Assembly: GCA_023259065.1 (NCBI GenBank)
Contig: JAHFQY010000023.1
Coordinates: forward strand, 1-39,421
Length of the DNA stretch: 39,421 nt
Reading direction: 5' to 3'
DNA from: Nitrosomonadales bacterium
Lineage (GTDB): Bacteria; Pseudomonadota; Gammaproteobacteria; Burkholderiales; Gallionellaceae
This document shows, piece after piece, positions 7,390 to 15,460 of the stretch. The position numbers and the translations under genes were made by a program. How positions within the stretch are numbered: the stretch's first letter is position 1; the number at the start of each line of letters is the position of its first letter. The notes beneath the pieces were generated by a model. That model was not told the origin of the DNA and ran no database searches. It saw nothing but the letters and a program-made list of their open reading frames with translations.

Positions 7390-7935
7390 ATGAAAATCAC
7401 CCTGATCAGACACGGCGAAAGTATCGCCAATGCCGGCAATTTTATTAGCGACGACCCGGGCAAACCTGTAGGCCTCACCCCCACAGGCCGGGCCCAGGCG
7501 GAAGCGCTGGCCCTGACTTTGCGCACTGAAGTATTCACCCATGCTTACGCATCAGAATTTCCACGCGCTCAGGAAACTGCCGGCATTTTGCTGCGCCATC
7601 ACGCTTGCAAGTTAATGATTGATGCGCGCCTGAACGAGCGCAAATCGGGCATGGATGGCCAGCCCGTGCATGCCTTTAACGACCAGGTAAAACTGGATCC
7701 CCTGCACTTCAAGACCGTCAACGGGGAGTCATTTCTGGAGCAAATGGAGCGCGTGCGCAGCCTGCTGGATGAGTTGGCAGCACGGCACCCGCACAGCCAC
7801 ATTCTGGCTGTCTCACACGAGAATCCGATCATGGCCGCGCTTGCCCTGGCCTCCGGCGATGCGGAAAAAGCAGTGAGTGGCAGCCTGGAAAATTGCGGGC
7901 GCATGGACCTGGACTGGCCGCCACACCAGACATAG
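7390..7935 (+). CDS. Histidine phosphatase family protein (phosphoglycerate mutase-like)
   Basis: This 181-residue protein begins with ITLIRHGESIANAGNF, the RHG motif holding the catalytic phospho-histidine (H8). The second catalytic histidine lies in LAVSHENPIMAALALA, and the acid-region arginine in SEFPRAQETAG. The family removes phosphate from sugars, nucleotides, proteins or cofactor intermediates. There is no signal peptide. It is a single-gene unit, and the sequence does not fix the substrate. Confidence 0.88.
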   Translation: MKITLIRHGESIANAGNFISDDPGKPVGLTPTGRAQAEALALTLRTEVFTHAYASEFPRAQETAGILLRHHACKLMIDARLNERKSGMDGQPVHAFNDQVKLDPLHFKTVNGESFLEQMERVRSLLDELAARHPHSHILAVSHENPIMAALALASGDAEKAVSGSLENCGRMDLDWPPHQT

Positions 7936-8377
7936 CGGCATAAATCTACTGCGCGGACTGGCATCGGGGTCACGCGGTGCTCGGCATCCTCGTGTACTCC
8001 ATGTACACTCCGGTGCCTGTGCTCCGGGCTTCCCCAATGCCAGCCCGCTCGCTACGATTTCTGACACTATGTAAGGTTATCTTCGCGGCTCATTGAGCAT
8101 TCCATAATCCACGACAAATTCCAAATCCCTGATGGAACTACTAGCCATTCCACTAGGCTGCCCAAAAACGGCAACCAAGTGGCTGGTTATCCTACCCTCC
8201 CTTTTACCCGCAAGGGGTACGCCGTTGGTTGCCCGCACTGTGTGCGACCCTGCCTCTGGCAAAAGGGAGGAACACTTCTGATTCACAGCCTGGCTGATCC
8301 CCCACTTTGTAAAAGGGGGGTTAGGGGGGATTTGAATTGTTTGGGTTGCATGTAGTGAATTAAGGAAACGTCAATAA
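7936..8377. other. Long intergenic spacer with repeat-like DNA
   Basis: This gap lies between the convergent phosphatase and methyltransferase genes. It contains an imperfect ~100-bp inverted repeat (7951-8049). After it is a minus-strand open frame (8286-8077, 69 codons, starting MNQKCSSLLPEAGSHTVRAT) with no recognisable domain. Near 8305-8335 is a G-run block (GGGGGGTTAGGGGGGA). The mixture looks like decayed or repetitive intergenic DNA rather than genes. Confidence 0.5.
7951..8049. repeat. Imperfect ~100-bp inverted repeat
   Basis: The outer arms GACTGGCATCGGGG (from 7956) and CCCCAATGCCAGCCC (to about 8046) are near-complementary. The match continues inward with mismatches to a centre at TGTACTCCATGTACA near 7993-8007. 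RNA from either strand would fold into one long hairpin. It may be a MITE or other dispersed repeat, or a bidirectional terminator for the converging genes. Confidence 0.55.
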
Positions 8378-9091
8378 TCACCGTGCCGGCTTGCGCAGCA
8401 GGTCTACGCGGATCGGAGTCGTAAAATCCGCGCCCTGCGACGTCATGTTGCGCATGAATTTCTCGCGCACGGCGTCATAAAGCTCTGCTGACAGGCGGTG
8501 CTGGGTGTGCGTCACCTGGATGATGCGCTGGTCGAACTGGTCAAAGCTGTCAAAGTGATTTCTGCTGTTGAAAAACTCCTGCTTGGCCAGCTCCAGCATG
8601 CCGCCTGCCACCGCACGGGTGATCGCGGCAAAAGCCGCTTCACGCACGACCTTCTCGTCGTGGAACATGCGCAACAGCTCGTTGAAGTCCCCCGCATATA
8701 CCGGCTCCGAGATGTAAGCCACCCCACCCGGCTTGAGCACGCGCGCTATCTCCGCCAGCGCCCGGTCCATCACCTCCATCGGCACATGGTGCAGTGACTT
8801 GAACATGATCACGATATCAAAGCTGTTGTCCTCCGCCGGAATCGCTTCCGCGCCGCCCAGGCTGAAGGTGACATTGGGCAGGTCGCCAATCTGCAGATTT
8901 TTGGCGTGCTGTATCTGGTCCACTTCCAGCGCCATGATGCGGGCAACCTTGCCGCCCTGCGCGATGGAGCGCGTCTTCTCGGCCTTGCCGCAGCCCAGCT
9001 CAAGGATATGCGCGCCCTGCAACGGCAGCAGGCTGTCAAACACCTCGCGCTCTTCGCGCACGATAGTTACGGATGGATCGGCTATTTTCAT
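8378..9091 (-). CDS. Class I SAM-dependent methyltransferase
   Basis: 237 residues with a Rossmann-type methyltransferase core. Motif I is HILELGCGKAEKTRSIA (about residues 29-45), the acidic end of strand two is MALEVDQIQHAK, and motif IV/post-I is FDIVIMFKSLHHVP, followed by ARVLKPGGVAYISEP. This is the Methyltransf_11 arrangement common in small-molecule methyltransferases. The C-terminal third (HFDSFDQFDQRIIQVTHTQ) is less familiar. Substrate unknown. It is transcribed alone, with a hairpin-rich gap upstream. Confidence 0.88.
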   Translation of the reverse strand: MKIADPSVTIVREEREVFDSLLPLQGAHILELGCGKAEKTRSIAQGGKVARIMALEVDQIQHAKNLQIGDLPNVTFSLGGAEAIPAEDNSFDIVIMFKSLHHVPMEVMDRALAEIARVLKPGGVAYISEPVYAGDFNELLRMFHDEKVVREAAFAAITRAVAGGMLELAKQEFFNSRNHFDSFDQFDQRIIQVTHTQHRLSAELYDAVREKFMRNMTSQGADFTTPIRVDLLRKPAR

Positions 9092-9167
9092 TCTGAAACG
9101 TCTCTATGGTTAATGGGGCTTGAAACTCAATGCTGTTCGCTTGGTAATTTTTCGTATCGTACCATCA

Positions 9168-9227
9168 CCCTCTCCCCTGCCCCTCTCCCGCAAGCGGGAG
9201 AGGGAGGAGCGAAGCGGAGGGAGAGGG
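9168..9227. repeat. Nested inverted repeat between methyltransferase and pirin genes
   Basis: A perfect hairpin CCCTCTCCCG-CAAG-CGGGAGAGGG (9181-9204) is nested inside outer arms CCCTCTCC (9168-9175) and GGAGAGGG (9220-9227). GC-rich nested hairpins of this kind are common dispersed intergenic repeats in proteobacteria. It lies just after the pirin stop on the minus strand and may also terminate that transcript, though no T-tract follows. Confidence 0.6.
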
Positions 9228-9252
9228 AAAGCCTTATCCGAACAGCATCGGG

Positions 9253-10128
9253 TTAAAACTTGCCATTCTGGTAATCAGCCACGGCCGCATACAACTCTTC
9301 CTGCGTATTCATCACAAACGGCCCGTGCTGGGCGATGGGTTCGTTCAGCGGCTGGCCCGCGATAAGCAATACACGCGAGGCGACCTTGCATTGCAGCACC
9401 ACGCCATCGGCAGCCGCATCGTTGGCCAGTATTGCCATCTTTTTTTCCGGCACGGCGCTGCCGCCCACCTGCACCTCGCCGCGATACACGTAGACAAAAG
9501 CGTTGTGACCGGCAGGCAAAGCCTGGGCAAAGCTTTGCCCGGCCGGCAGATGAATATCCAGATACAGCGGCGCGGTGCGCTGGCGCACCTCGGCCCCCAG
9601 GACGCCGTGGCTCTCACCCGCGATCACCGTGACTGCAACGCCTTCCGGCGTGACAAACCCGGGCAGCTCGCCCGCGGGAATGTCGCGATACCACGCCGCG
9701 CACATCTTGTCGCCTGCAGGCAGGTTGAGCCACAGCTGGAAGCCTTCCATGCGCCCGTCTTCCTGCTCCGGCATTTCGGAATGGATGATGCCGCGCCCGG
9801 CTGTCATCCACTGCACGCCGCCGTTCTGTAACAGCCCCTCATGGCCCTTGTTGTCGCGATGGCGCAGGTTGCCCGCGATCATGTAGGTCACCGTTTCAAA
9901 ACCGCGATGCGGATGGTCGGGAAAGCCGCCAATGTAATCGCCGGGATCGTCGCTGAGGAAAGCATCCAGCATCAGGAAGGGGTCCAGCCGCCGCTGCAGG
10001 GGCTGGGTCAGCACGCGCGTGAGTTTCACCCCTGCACCGTCGGATGTGGCCATGCCGCTCACCAGGCGCTCGACATTGCGCGGGTGCTTTACTTGGTCAG
10101 CACGGGATATGTTTTGTTGGTTTGCCAT
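9253..10128 (-). CDS. Pirin family protein
   Basis: This 291-residue bicupin has the pirin metal-site motifs FPDHPHRGFETVTYM and GRGIIHSEMPEQEDG, with the histidines and glutamate that bind iron. The N-terminal cupin is intact; the C-terminal cupin (from about residue 170) is the more variable pirin_C domain. Bacterial pirins act as quercetinase-like dioxygenases or as redox-sensing partners of metabolic enzymes. The ATG at 10128 is preceded by AGGAG. It lies about 30 bp downstream of the outer-membrane barrel gene on the same strand, so co-transcription is possible. Confidence 0.93.
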   Translation of the reverse strand: MANQQNISRADQVKHPRNVERLVSGMATSDGAGVKLTRVLTQPLQRRLDPFLMLDAFLSDDPGDYIGGFPDHPHRGFETVTYMIAGNLRHRDNKGHEGLLQNGGVQWMTAGRGIIHSEMPEQEDGRMEGFQLWLNLPAGDKMCAAWYRDIPAGELPGFVTPEGVAVTVIAGESHGVLGAEVRQRTAPLYLDIHLPAGQSFAQALPAGHNAFVYVYRGEVQVGGSAVPEKKMAILANDAAADGVVLQCKVASRVLLIAGQPLNEPIAQHGPFVMNTQEELYAAVADYQNGKF

Positions 10129-10156
10129 GGCAGCACTCCTTTGCCTGATGTTGAAT

Positions 10157-10810
10157 TCAAATTGCCGAGCGCAGTAGCAACGATATGCAACTTCCGCCCG
10201 CGTCTATTTCCCCGGGGATGACATCCCCCAAATTTGCCCTGACCCTGACCTTGCGCAGCTCGATGCCCAGCGCGGTGCTGTCCGTCACATAAAAGTCCGC
10301 CCCTGCGACGAGATGCAGCCCAAGCGTGGTGGCATCACGGGTCAACTCGCCGGGAAACCCAAATTGCTGGCCCGTAGCCCGGAACCTGACAGTGTAGATT
10401 CCGATTCCCCCGCCGGCATAAGGTTCCAGGCGGCCAAGCGGGTAAACGTATTTCACAGTCCCCGCGACACCCGTGGTATCCAGCGAAGAGCGGGGATCCA
10501 CCGTGCCGAAGATGGATGGAACGATGCTTGCGGGCGTATCCACATTCTGGTGCCCCAGCAGCAAATCCAGCTCCCAGGAAAAATTGGCCGAGGCGCGGTA
10601 TCCGCCGCCCACCAGCAAATCAAACTTGCCCTCCTGATCACCCAGCTGCGCATTGCCATCGGGGTTGAACTTGCCAGCCCCAGCATACCAATAGGGCTTG
10701 CCGATGCGCCCGGAGGAAAACATTTCCGGCTCTGCCAGCACAGGTGCTGCGCCCAGCAACGCAAGCAGGAACACAATCATGTAATTTTTATTGCCTTGAA
10801 GAAGTTTCAT
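10157..10810 (-). CDS. Small outer-membrane beta-barrel protein
   Basis: A 217-residue protein with a signal peptide ending near APVLAEPEMF, followed by alternating beta strands with glycine turns (FDLLVGGGYRASANFSWELD, YVYPLGRLEPYAGGGIGIYT, LGLHLVAGADFYVTDSTALG). This is the OmpA/OmpW-like eight-stranded barrel pattern (outer membrane beta-barrel domain, PF13505-like). The C-terminus ISLLLRSAI lacks the usual terminal aromatic residue. Function unknown; such proteins often give permeability or adhesion. Confidence 0.8.
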   Translation of the reverse strand: MKLLQGNKNYMIVFLLALLGAAPVLAEPEMFSSGRIGKPYWYAGAGKFNPDGNAQLGDQEGKFDLLVGGGYRASANFSWELDLLLGHQNVDTPASIVPSIFGTVDPRSSLDTTGVAGTVKYVYPLGRLEPYAGGGIGIYTVRFRATGQQFGFPGELTRDATTLGLHLVAGADFYVTDSTALGIELRKVRVRANLGDVIPGEIDAGGSCISLLLRSAI

Positions 10811-10845
10811 TCTGTCACCCCCGAATCGAAATTAACGCAAGCCCG

Positions 10846-12141
10846 TCAACTACCCTCGTGCGCATTGCGGCACCAGGTCTCGCGGATAAAGCCGGCGCCT
10901 ATCAGGCCGCACAGCGCAAACACAAACATGATGCTCAGCCCGGTTTGATAATTCTGCGCCGAATATACACGCGCACCGTTCAGCATGCTGCCATCCCACG
11001 ACCTGTCCATCACCCATCCCACCAGCGGCTGCATGATGCCCGCGGCGAGAAAGGAGCCGGTATTCACCAGGCTGGTGGCCATGCCGGAAAGCGCCGGATG
11101 GTTCACCTCTTTGACGCTGGCCCAGGTCAGGGTAAAGCCGGATGCCGCCATGCCCATCACGAAGAACTGCGTGTAGCTCCACGCTAGCGGCACCTGCCAC
11201 AGCAGCAGAATGGGAATCCAGCACAACACGTAGATGAAGGAGCCGGTCACGATCACCGGCTTGCGCCGCCCGATGCGGTCGGAGAGCCAGCCGTTGGCCA
11301 TGGCGCCCAGCGCGAAACCCAGCAACAGCAGGCTGTTGTGCTGGCTGGCCAGCTCGCGGCTCATGCCATGGGCATCGCGCAGATAGGGCACAGCCCACAA
11401 TCCGGCGAAGGCAAACAGGGTGCCAGCTATGCCAAAGTTGGGGAAGAATCCCGGCCAGGTGGCGCGGTTCTTCGCCACCTTCATCAGGCCATCCCACCAG
11501 TGGCCCTCGTGCTTTGCATGCGGCGCCTTGCCTTCCAGCTCGCGCATGCTGGGCAGGCCGGCATCGTGCGGATGGTTGCGCACCAGCCACCACACCAGCA
11601 CTGCCAGCAACAGGGAAAACAAACCAAGCGCAGTAAACACGTTGCGCCATGAAGTCTGCGCCACCAGCCACACCAGCGGGCTGGCCGCCAGCACCGCGCC
11701 GATATTGCCGAGCAGGATGGAGAGCCCGCCTGCGGTGCCGAAGTGGCGCTCGTGAAACCACACGGCATTTATTTTCATCAGCGAGATAAAAAACGAGGAC
11801 ACGCCCAGACCGATAAGCAGGCGCCCGAGATAGGCCACTTGCAGCGTCTCCGCCCAGGCAAACAGCAGGGAGCCGATTCCCGCCAGCAATGCGCCGATGG
11901 CGACGATGCGGCGCACACCCAAAGTGTCGGCCATCACCCCGACCGGAATCTGCATCACGGTGTAGATGTAGAAATACATCGCCGCCAGCCCGCCGAGTGC
12001 CGCACCGCTGGCCTGAAAATCGCGCTGCAGTTCGCCCGCGATGGCCGCCGGCGCCATGCGATGGAAAAATGCCAGCATGTAGCACAGGGCTACCAGGGTG
12101 AAAGCAATCCAGCGCAGGCGGCGAATTTGTTTAAGGGGCAT
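10846..12141 (-). CDS. Major facilitator superfamily transporter
   Basis: 431 residues with twelve predicted helices. The MFS loop 2-3 signature appears as GVMADTLGVRRIVAIGALL, with a repeat-related NGWLSDRIGRRKPVIVTGS in the second half. The sequence suggests a drug/proton or organic-anion type permease of the inner membrane; nothing in the helices or context identifies the substrate. It ends 35 bp before the barrel gene on the same strand. The terminator of pbpG lies just upstream, so it has its own promoter in the gap 12142-12178. Confidence 0.9.
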   Translation of the reverse strand: MPLKQIRRLRWIAFTLVALCYMLAFFHRMAPAAIAGELQRDFQASGAALGGLAAMYFYIYTVMQIPVGVMADTLGVRRIVAIGALLAGIGSLLFAWAETLQVAYLGRLLIGLGVSSFFISLMKINAVWFHERHFGTAGGLSILLGNIGAVLAASPLVWLVAQTSWRNVFTALGLFSLLLAVLVWWLVRNHPHDAGLPSMRELEGKAPHAKHEGHWWDGLMKVAKNRATWPGFFPNFGIAGTLFAFAGLWAVPYLRDAHGMSRELASQHNSLLLLGFALGAMANGWLSDRIGRRKPVIVTGSFIYVLCWIPILLLWQVPLAWSYTQFFVMGMAASGFTLTWASVKEVNHPALSGMATSLVNTGSFLAAGIMQPLVGWVMDRSWDGSMLNGARVYSAQNYQTGLSIMFVFALCGLIGAGFIRETWCRNAHEGS

Positions 12142-12178
12142 GACTATCCTCAGGGCTGCACTACAAGCTCAAACTAAC

Positions 12179-12198
12179 AAGGGGGCCGAAGCCCCCTT
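12179..12198 (-). terminator. Intrinsic terminator after pbpG
   Basis: On the minus strand an 8-bp perfect stem AAGGGGGC/GCCCCCTT closes a TTCG tetraloop, followed by GTTAGTTTG. It lies 30 bp past the pbpG stop and ends that transcript. The T-tail is interrupted but the stem is very stable. Confidence 0.75.
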
Positions 12199-12228
12199 AC
12201 AAGATACGATTGCTGCTTGCCTGGCGAA

Positions 12229-13230
12229 CTAGTAATTCGCGCGGCGGTAACCGTTTTCCATCCACTGCTTGACGCGGTTGGCATCGCCCACGCGGGTTTG
12301 CTTACCCCACGAATCCAGCAGCACAATAATCACCGGATGCTGCGCAATCTTTGCTTCCATCACCAGGCATTTTCCCGCCTCGCTGATGTAGCCGGTCTTG
12401 CTGAGGCCGATTTCCCATGAGGCATTCCTGACCAGGGGATTGGTGTTGCGGAATTGCATAGGCCTGTGTCCGGCCTGTTCCAGCGTGTGCGAGGTGGACG
12501 TGGTGTATTTTTGGATAAGCTCATAGCCGTGCGCCGCACGCACCATTTTCACCAGATCCTGCGCGGTGGAGACATTGCCGCTGTTGAGGCCGGTGGGGTC
12601 AAGAAACTGTGTGGAAGTCATCCCCAGTTCGCGCGCCTTGAAGTTCATCTGCGCCAGGGCCGCCTGCGTGCCGCCGGGATAAGTGCGCGCCAGCGCCGCC
12701 GCAGCGCGGTTTTCCGAAGCCATCAAGGCCAGCTTGAGCAACTCGCCGCGCGTCGCCGTGGTGCCGGGGCGCATGCGTGAACGGGTAATCTTGTGCTTGT
12801 CCGCATCCTGCGCGCTGATGATGATTTCTTCATCCATGGGCAACTGCGCATCCAGCACCACCATGGCCGTCATCAGCTTGGTAATGGAGGCAATCGGCGC
12901 AACCGAATCTGCCCCCTTGCTGTACAGGGGGCGCTGTTCGCGCTCGTCATAAATCAAGCCTATGGCGGAGCGCAGCTTGGGCGAGGCAGTCAGCTTCAGC
13001 AGCGAGCTTTTCAGCTCTTCGTCCTGCATCTGGGCAGTCTGGGGCGCGGCTGCGGGCGCAAGCGCCAGCAAGGTGGCAGGCTGTTTTTCATCGGCGGTCG
13101 AGGCTGTTACCGCTTCGGGCTGATCGTCAAACTGAATCACGATCTGCTGCGCATTCATCGTTTCAATATCAGCCGCATGCGCTAGCAGCGCATGGCTCAA
13201 CAACACGAGAACTAGAAGATTTTTACGCAT
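12229..13230 (-). CDS. pbpG: D-alanyl-D-alanine endopeptidase (penicillin-binding protein 7)
   Basis: A 333-residue periplasmic serine peptidase of the S11 family with a signal peptide ending ALLAHAA. All three active-site motifs are present: SITK (S115 nucleophile, K118), SEN (S172-N174) and KTG (278-280). PBP7-type enzymes cut D-Ala-meso-DAP cross-links in peptidoglycan during growth. A low-complexity linker of about 60 residues (alanine, glutamine, threonine) precedes the catalytic domain. There is no long C-terminal domain with an amphipathic anchor, which favours PBP7 over PBP5/6. Single-gene unit with a clear terminator. Confidence 0.93.
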   Translation of the reverse strand: MRKNLLVLVLLSHALLAHAADIETMNAQQIVIQFDDQPEAVTASTADEKQPATLLALAPAAAPQTAQMQDEELKSSLLKLTASPKLRSAIGLIYDEREQRPLYSKGADSVAPIASITKLMTAMVVLDAQLPMDEEIIISAQDADKHKITRSRMRPGTTATRGELLKLALMASENRAAAALARTYPGGTQAALAQMNFKARELGMTSTQFLDPTGLNSGNVSTAQDLVKMVRAAHGYELIQKYTTSTSHTLEQAGHRPMQFRNTNPLVRNASWEIGLSKTGYISEAGKCLVMEAKIAQHPVIIVLLDSWGKQTRVGDANRVKQWMENGYRRANY

Positions 13231-13307
13231 GTTTCTGCATCAAAATTAAAAACGGAGGTTAAGCATACCGCAATATCGAGATAAATCAAGGTACATAGAA
13301 GAAATCC

Positions 13308-15089
13308 CTAATTCTCTTCCTGCTGTTGCAGGGCCCACATCTGCGCATACAAGCCCTGCTGCACCAGCAGCTCGCGGTGCGTGCCGCGCTCGACGATGCG
13401 GCCGCGATCCATCACCAGTATCTGCTGCGCATCCACGATGGTGGACAAACGATGGGCAATCACCAGGGTGGTGCGGTCGCGCGACACCTGGCGCAGCTCG
13501 GCCTGTATGGCCTTTTCCGACTTGGAATCCAGCGCTGAAGTTGCCTCGTCGAATATGAGTATCGAGGGCCGCTTGAGGATGGCGCGTGCAATGGCCACGC
13601 GCTGTTTTTCGCCGCCCGAAAGTTTCAGCCCGCGCTCGCCCACCATCGAGTCGTATCCCTGTGGCAGCGACACGATAAAGTCGTGTATGTGTGCCGCCTG
13701 CGCCGCCTGCAGGATTTCCTCGCGCGTTGCATCCGGCCGCCCGTAGGCGATGTTGTAATAGATGCTGTCGTTGAACAGCACGGTGTCCTGCGGCACGATG
13801 CCTATGGCGGCACGCAGGCTGGCCTGGGTCACGTCGCGGATGTCCTGGCCGTCGATCAGGATGCGCCCCGAGTTCACATCGTAGAAACGGAACAGCAGGC
13901 GCGACAGGGTGGACTTGCCCGCGCCGCTGGAGCCCACCACCGCCACGATATGCCCGGAAGGAATGTCAAAGCTGACATCCGACAGGATCTTGCGCTCGGG
14001 CTCATAGCTGAACGCCACATTCTCGAAACGCACTGCGCCCGCATTGATTTTCAGCGGCTGCGCGCCCGCCGCATCGCGCACTTCGCGGTCTTGCTCCAGC
14101 AGGTTGAACATGCGCTCCATGTCGATAATGGAACTCTTGATTTCGCGGTAGACGAACCCCAGGAAGTGCATGGGCAAATACAGCTGGATCAGGAACACGT
14201 TCACCAGCACCAGGTCGCCCACCGTCATGCTCCCCGCAACCACCTCCTGCGCCGCCAGCAGCATCAGGGCGGTGACGCCGATGGCAATGATGGCGCTCTG
14301 CCCCGCGTTGAGTGCGGCCAGCGAGGTCTGGTTCTGCACCGCCGAGGTTTCCCACTTGGCCATGTGCTCGTCAAAGCGCTGCGCCTCGTATTGCTCGTTG
14401 CCGAAATACTTTACCGTCTCGTAGTTGATCAGGCTGTCGATGGCGCGCGTATTGGCCTTGGAATCGAGGTCGTTCATGGTGCGGCGGAACACCATGCGCC
14501 ATTCGGTGATCAGCAGCGTGAAAGCGATGTACACCACCAGCGTGACAAAGGTGATGATCGCAAACCAGGCGTTGTATTTGCTGAACAGGATGATCGCCAC
14601 CAGAATGATTTCCAGCAGCGTGGGCAGGATATTGAACAGCAGGAAGGTAAGCAGGAAACTGATGCCCTTGGTGCCGCGCTCGATGTCGCGCGACATGCCG
14701 CCGGTCTGGCGCTGCAGGTGGAAACGCAGGCTCAGGCTGTGCAAATGGGTGAACACCTGCAGCGCCACGCGGCGTATCGCGCGCTGGGTGACCTTGGCAA
14801 ACACCGCGTCGCGCATCTCGCCAAACAGCGTGCTGAACAAGCGCAACAGGCCGTAGCCGACCACCAGCGCCACCGGCACCGCCAGTACCGCCTGCGGATG
14901 ATTCATCGCATCGACGATCTCCTTCAGCGCCAGCGGCACCGCCACATTGGCCAGCTTGGCCAGCACCAGCAGCACGACAGCCAGCGCGACCCGCCCCTTG
15001 AACTCCAGCAGGTAGGGCAACAGCGTGCGCATGGTGCCCCAGTCGGCGCGTTCGGAAGCGGGGTAATCGTGGGTGTTGTGGCGGCGCAT
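13308..15089 (-). CDS. Atm1-like ABC exporter (fused membrane and ATPase domains)
   Basis: 593 residues: a six-helix exporter domain (about 30-325), then an ATPase domain with Walker A GSSGAGKST (386-394), signature LSGGEKQR (490-497) and Walker B ILIFDEATSALD (about 510-521). The intracellular segment NYETVKYFGNE (about 222-232) is characteristic of the Atm1/ABCB7 branch. That branch exports glutathione-linked compounds and, in bacteria, confers heavy-metal tolerance. It functions as a homodimer in the inner membrane. A metal-detoxifying role would fit a metal-rich habitat but is inference. Confidence 0.93.
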   Translation of the reverse strand: MRRHNTHDYPASERADWGTMRTLLPYLLEFKGRVALAVVLLVLAKLANVAVPLALKEIVDAMNHPQAVLAVPVALVVGYGLLRLFSTLFGEMRDAVFAKVTQRAIRRVALQVFTHLHSLSLRFHLQRQTGGMSRDIERGTKGISFLLTFLLFNILPTLLEIILVAIILFSKYNAWFAIITFVTLVVYIAFTLLITEWRMVFRRTMNDLDSKANTRAIDSLINYETVKYFGNEQYEAQRFDEHMAKWETSAVQNQTSLAALNAGQSAIIAIGVTALMLLAAQEVVAGSMTVGDLVLVNVFLIQLYLPMHFLGFVYREIKSSIIDMERMFNLLEQDREVRDAAGAQPLKINAGAVRFENVAFSYEPERKILSDVSFDIPSGHIVAVVGSSGAGKSTLSRLLFRFYDVNSGRILIDGQDIRDVTQASLRAAIGIVPQDTVLFNDSIYYNIAYGRPDATREEILQAAQAAHIHDFIVSLPQGYDSMVGERGLKLSGGEKQRVAIARAILKRPSILIFDEATSALDSKSEKAIQAELRQVSRDRTTLVIAHRLSTIVDAQQILVMDRGRIVERGTHRELLVQQGLYAQMWALQQQEEN

Positions 15090-15145
15090 TGCAGGTATGC
15101 AGATATCGGACAGTGCGCATTATAGCCGCTGGCGGGGGACGGGCG

Positions 15146-15173
15146 AAAAAAATGGGCACCCTTGCGGATGCCC
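15146..15173 (-). terminator. Strong intrinsic terminator with no annotated gene before it
   Basis: On the minus strand GGGCATCC and GGGTGCCC form an 8-bp stem (one G-U pair) around a GCAA tetraloop, followed by A and seven Ts. This is a textbook rho-independent terminator. It lies upstream of the ABC exporter start, so it ends a transcript that begins in 15180-15450, or attenuates the exporter's leader. Confidence 0.75.
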
Positions 15174-15270
15174 CAACAGGAGGAGATGCAAGAAAGCGGA
15201 GTCTGGCAAACCCGGCGCCTTCGCCTGAATACAGAGCAAACACCATGCCATAAACAACAAAGCTTGATAA
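15146..15270 (-). ncRNA. Candidate small RNA with an anti-Shine-Dalgarno loop
   Basis: The DNA just before the strong terminator reads, on the minus strand, GCATCTCCTCCTGTT: a C/U-rich single-stranded stretch complementary to ribosome-binding sites, directly 5' of the terminator hairpin. A small hairpin GGCG-AAGG-CGCC lies further 5' (near 15217-15228). This matches the layout of trans-acting RNAs with CU-rich anti-SD loops. The 5' end is a guess, since I found no convincing promoter. It could instead be the leader of the ABC gene. Confidence 0.3.
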
Positions 15271-15460
15271 TTAGCCAGTTACAGGCAAAATCCGGCCCCC
15301 CCCCGGCAGCAACCCAGGCACCATAATCGCGCCCTCCGCACCAAAATAATTTCATAATGATGCGGTGCAGCGTAGAGGCGCTATCACCCATGCATGGTGA
15401 ACCGGCTTAATGCTATGCTGCCGCGCATAAAGTTCAGAAAATATATTTCCGGGAGTGGAA

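Larger units (their letters stand above)
15090..15460. other. Intergenic region with an orphan terminator and possible small RNA
   Basis: This gap separates the divergent ABC exporter and receiver-TPR genes. Open frames across it on either strand have no protein-like composition. Its clear feature is a strong minus-strand intrinsic terminator at 15146-15173 with nothing annotated upstream of it. A run of nine G/C-only bases near 15295-15304 and AT-rich stretches at 15250-15280 and 15340-15360 are the other landmarks. Confidence 0.55.

Noticed and set aside
8077-8286. 69-codon minus-strand frame (MNQKCSSLLPEAG...) as a gene
   Set aside because: No domain and no ribosome site seen, and it lies within repeat-like spacer DNA. 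I have a vague memory of similar peptides in other genomes, which would fit a dispersed repeat better than a gene, but cannot verify this.
13683-15125. 480-codon plus-strand open frame opposite the ABC exporter
   Set aside because: Shadow frame; no domain, and the opposite strand has all ABC motifs.
15168-15330. Plus-strand frame starting ATGCCCCAACAGGAG as a small gene
   Set aside because: It overlaps the terminator hairpin, has no ribosome site and lacks protein-like composition.
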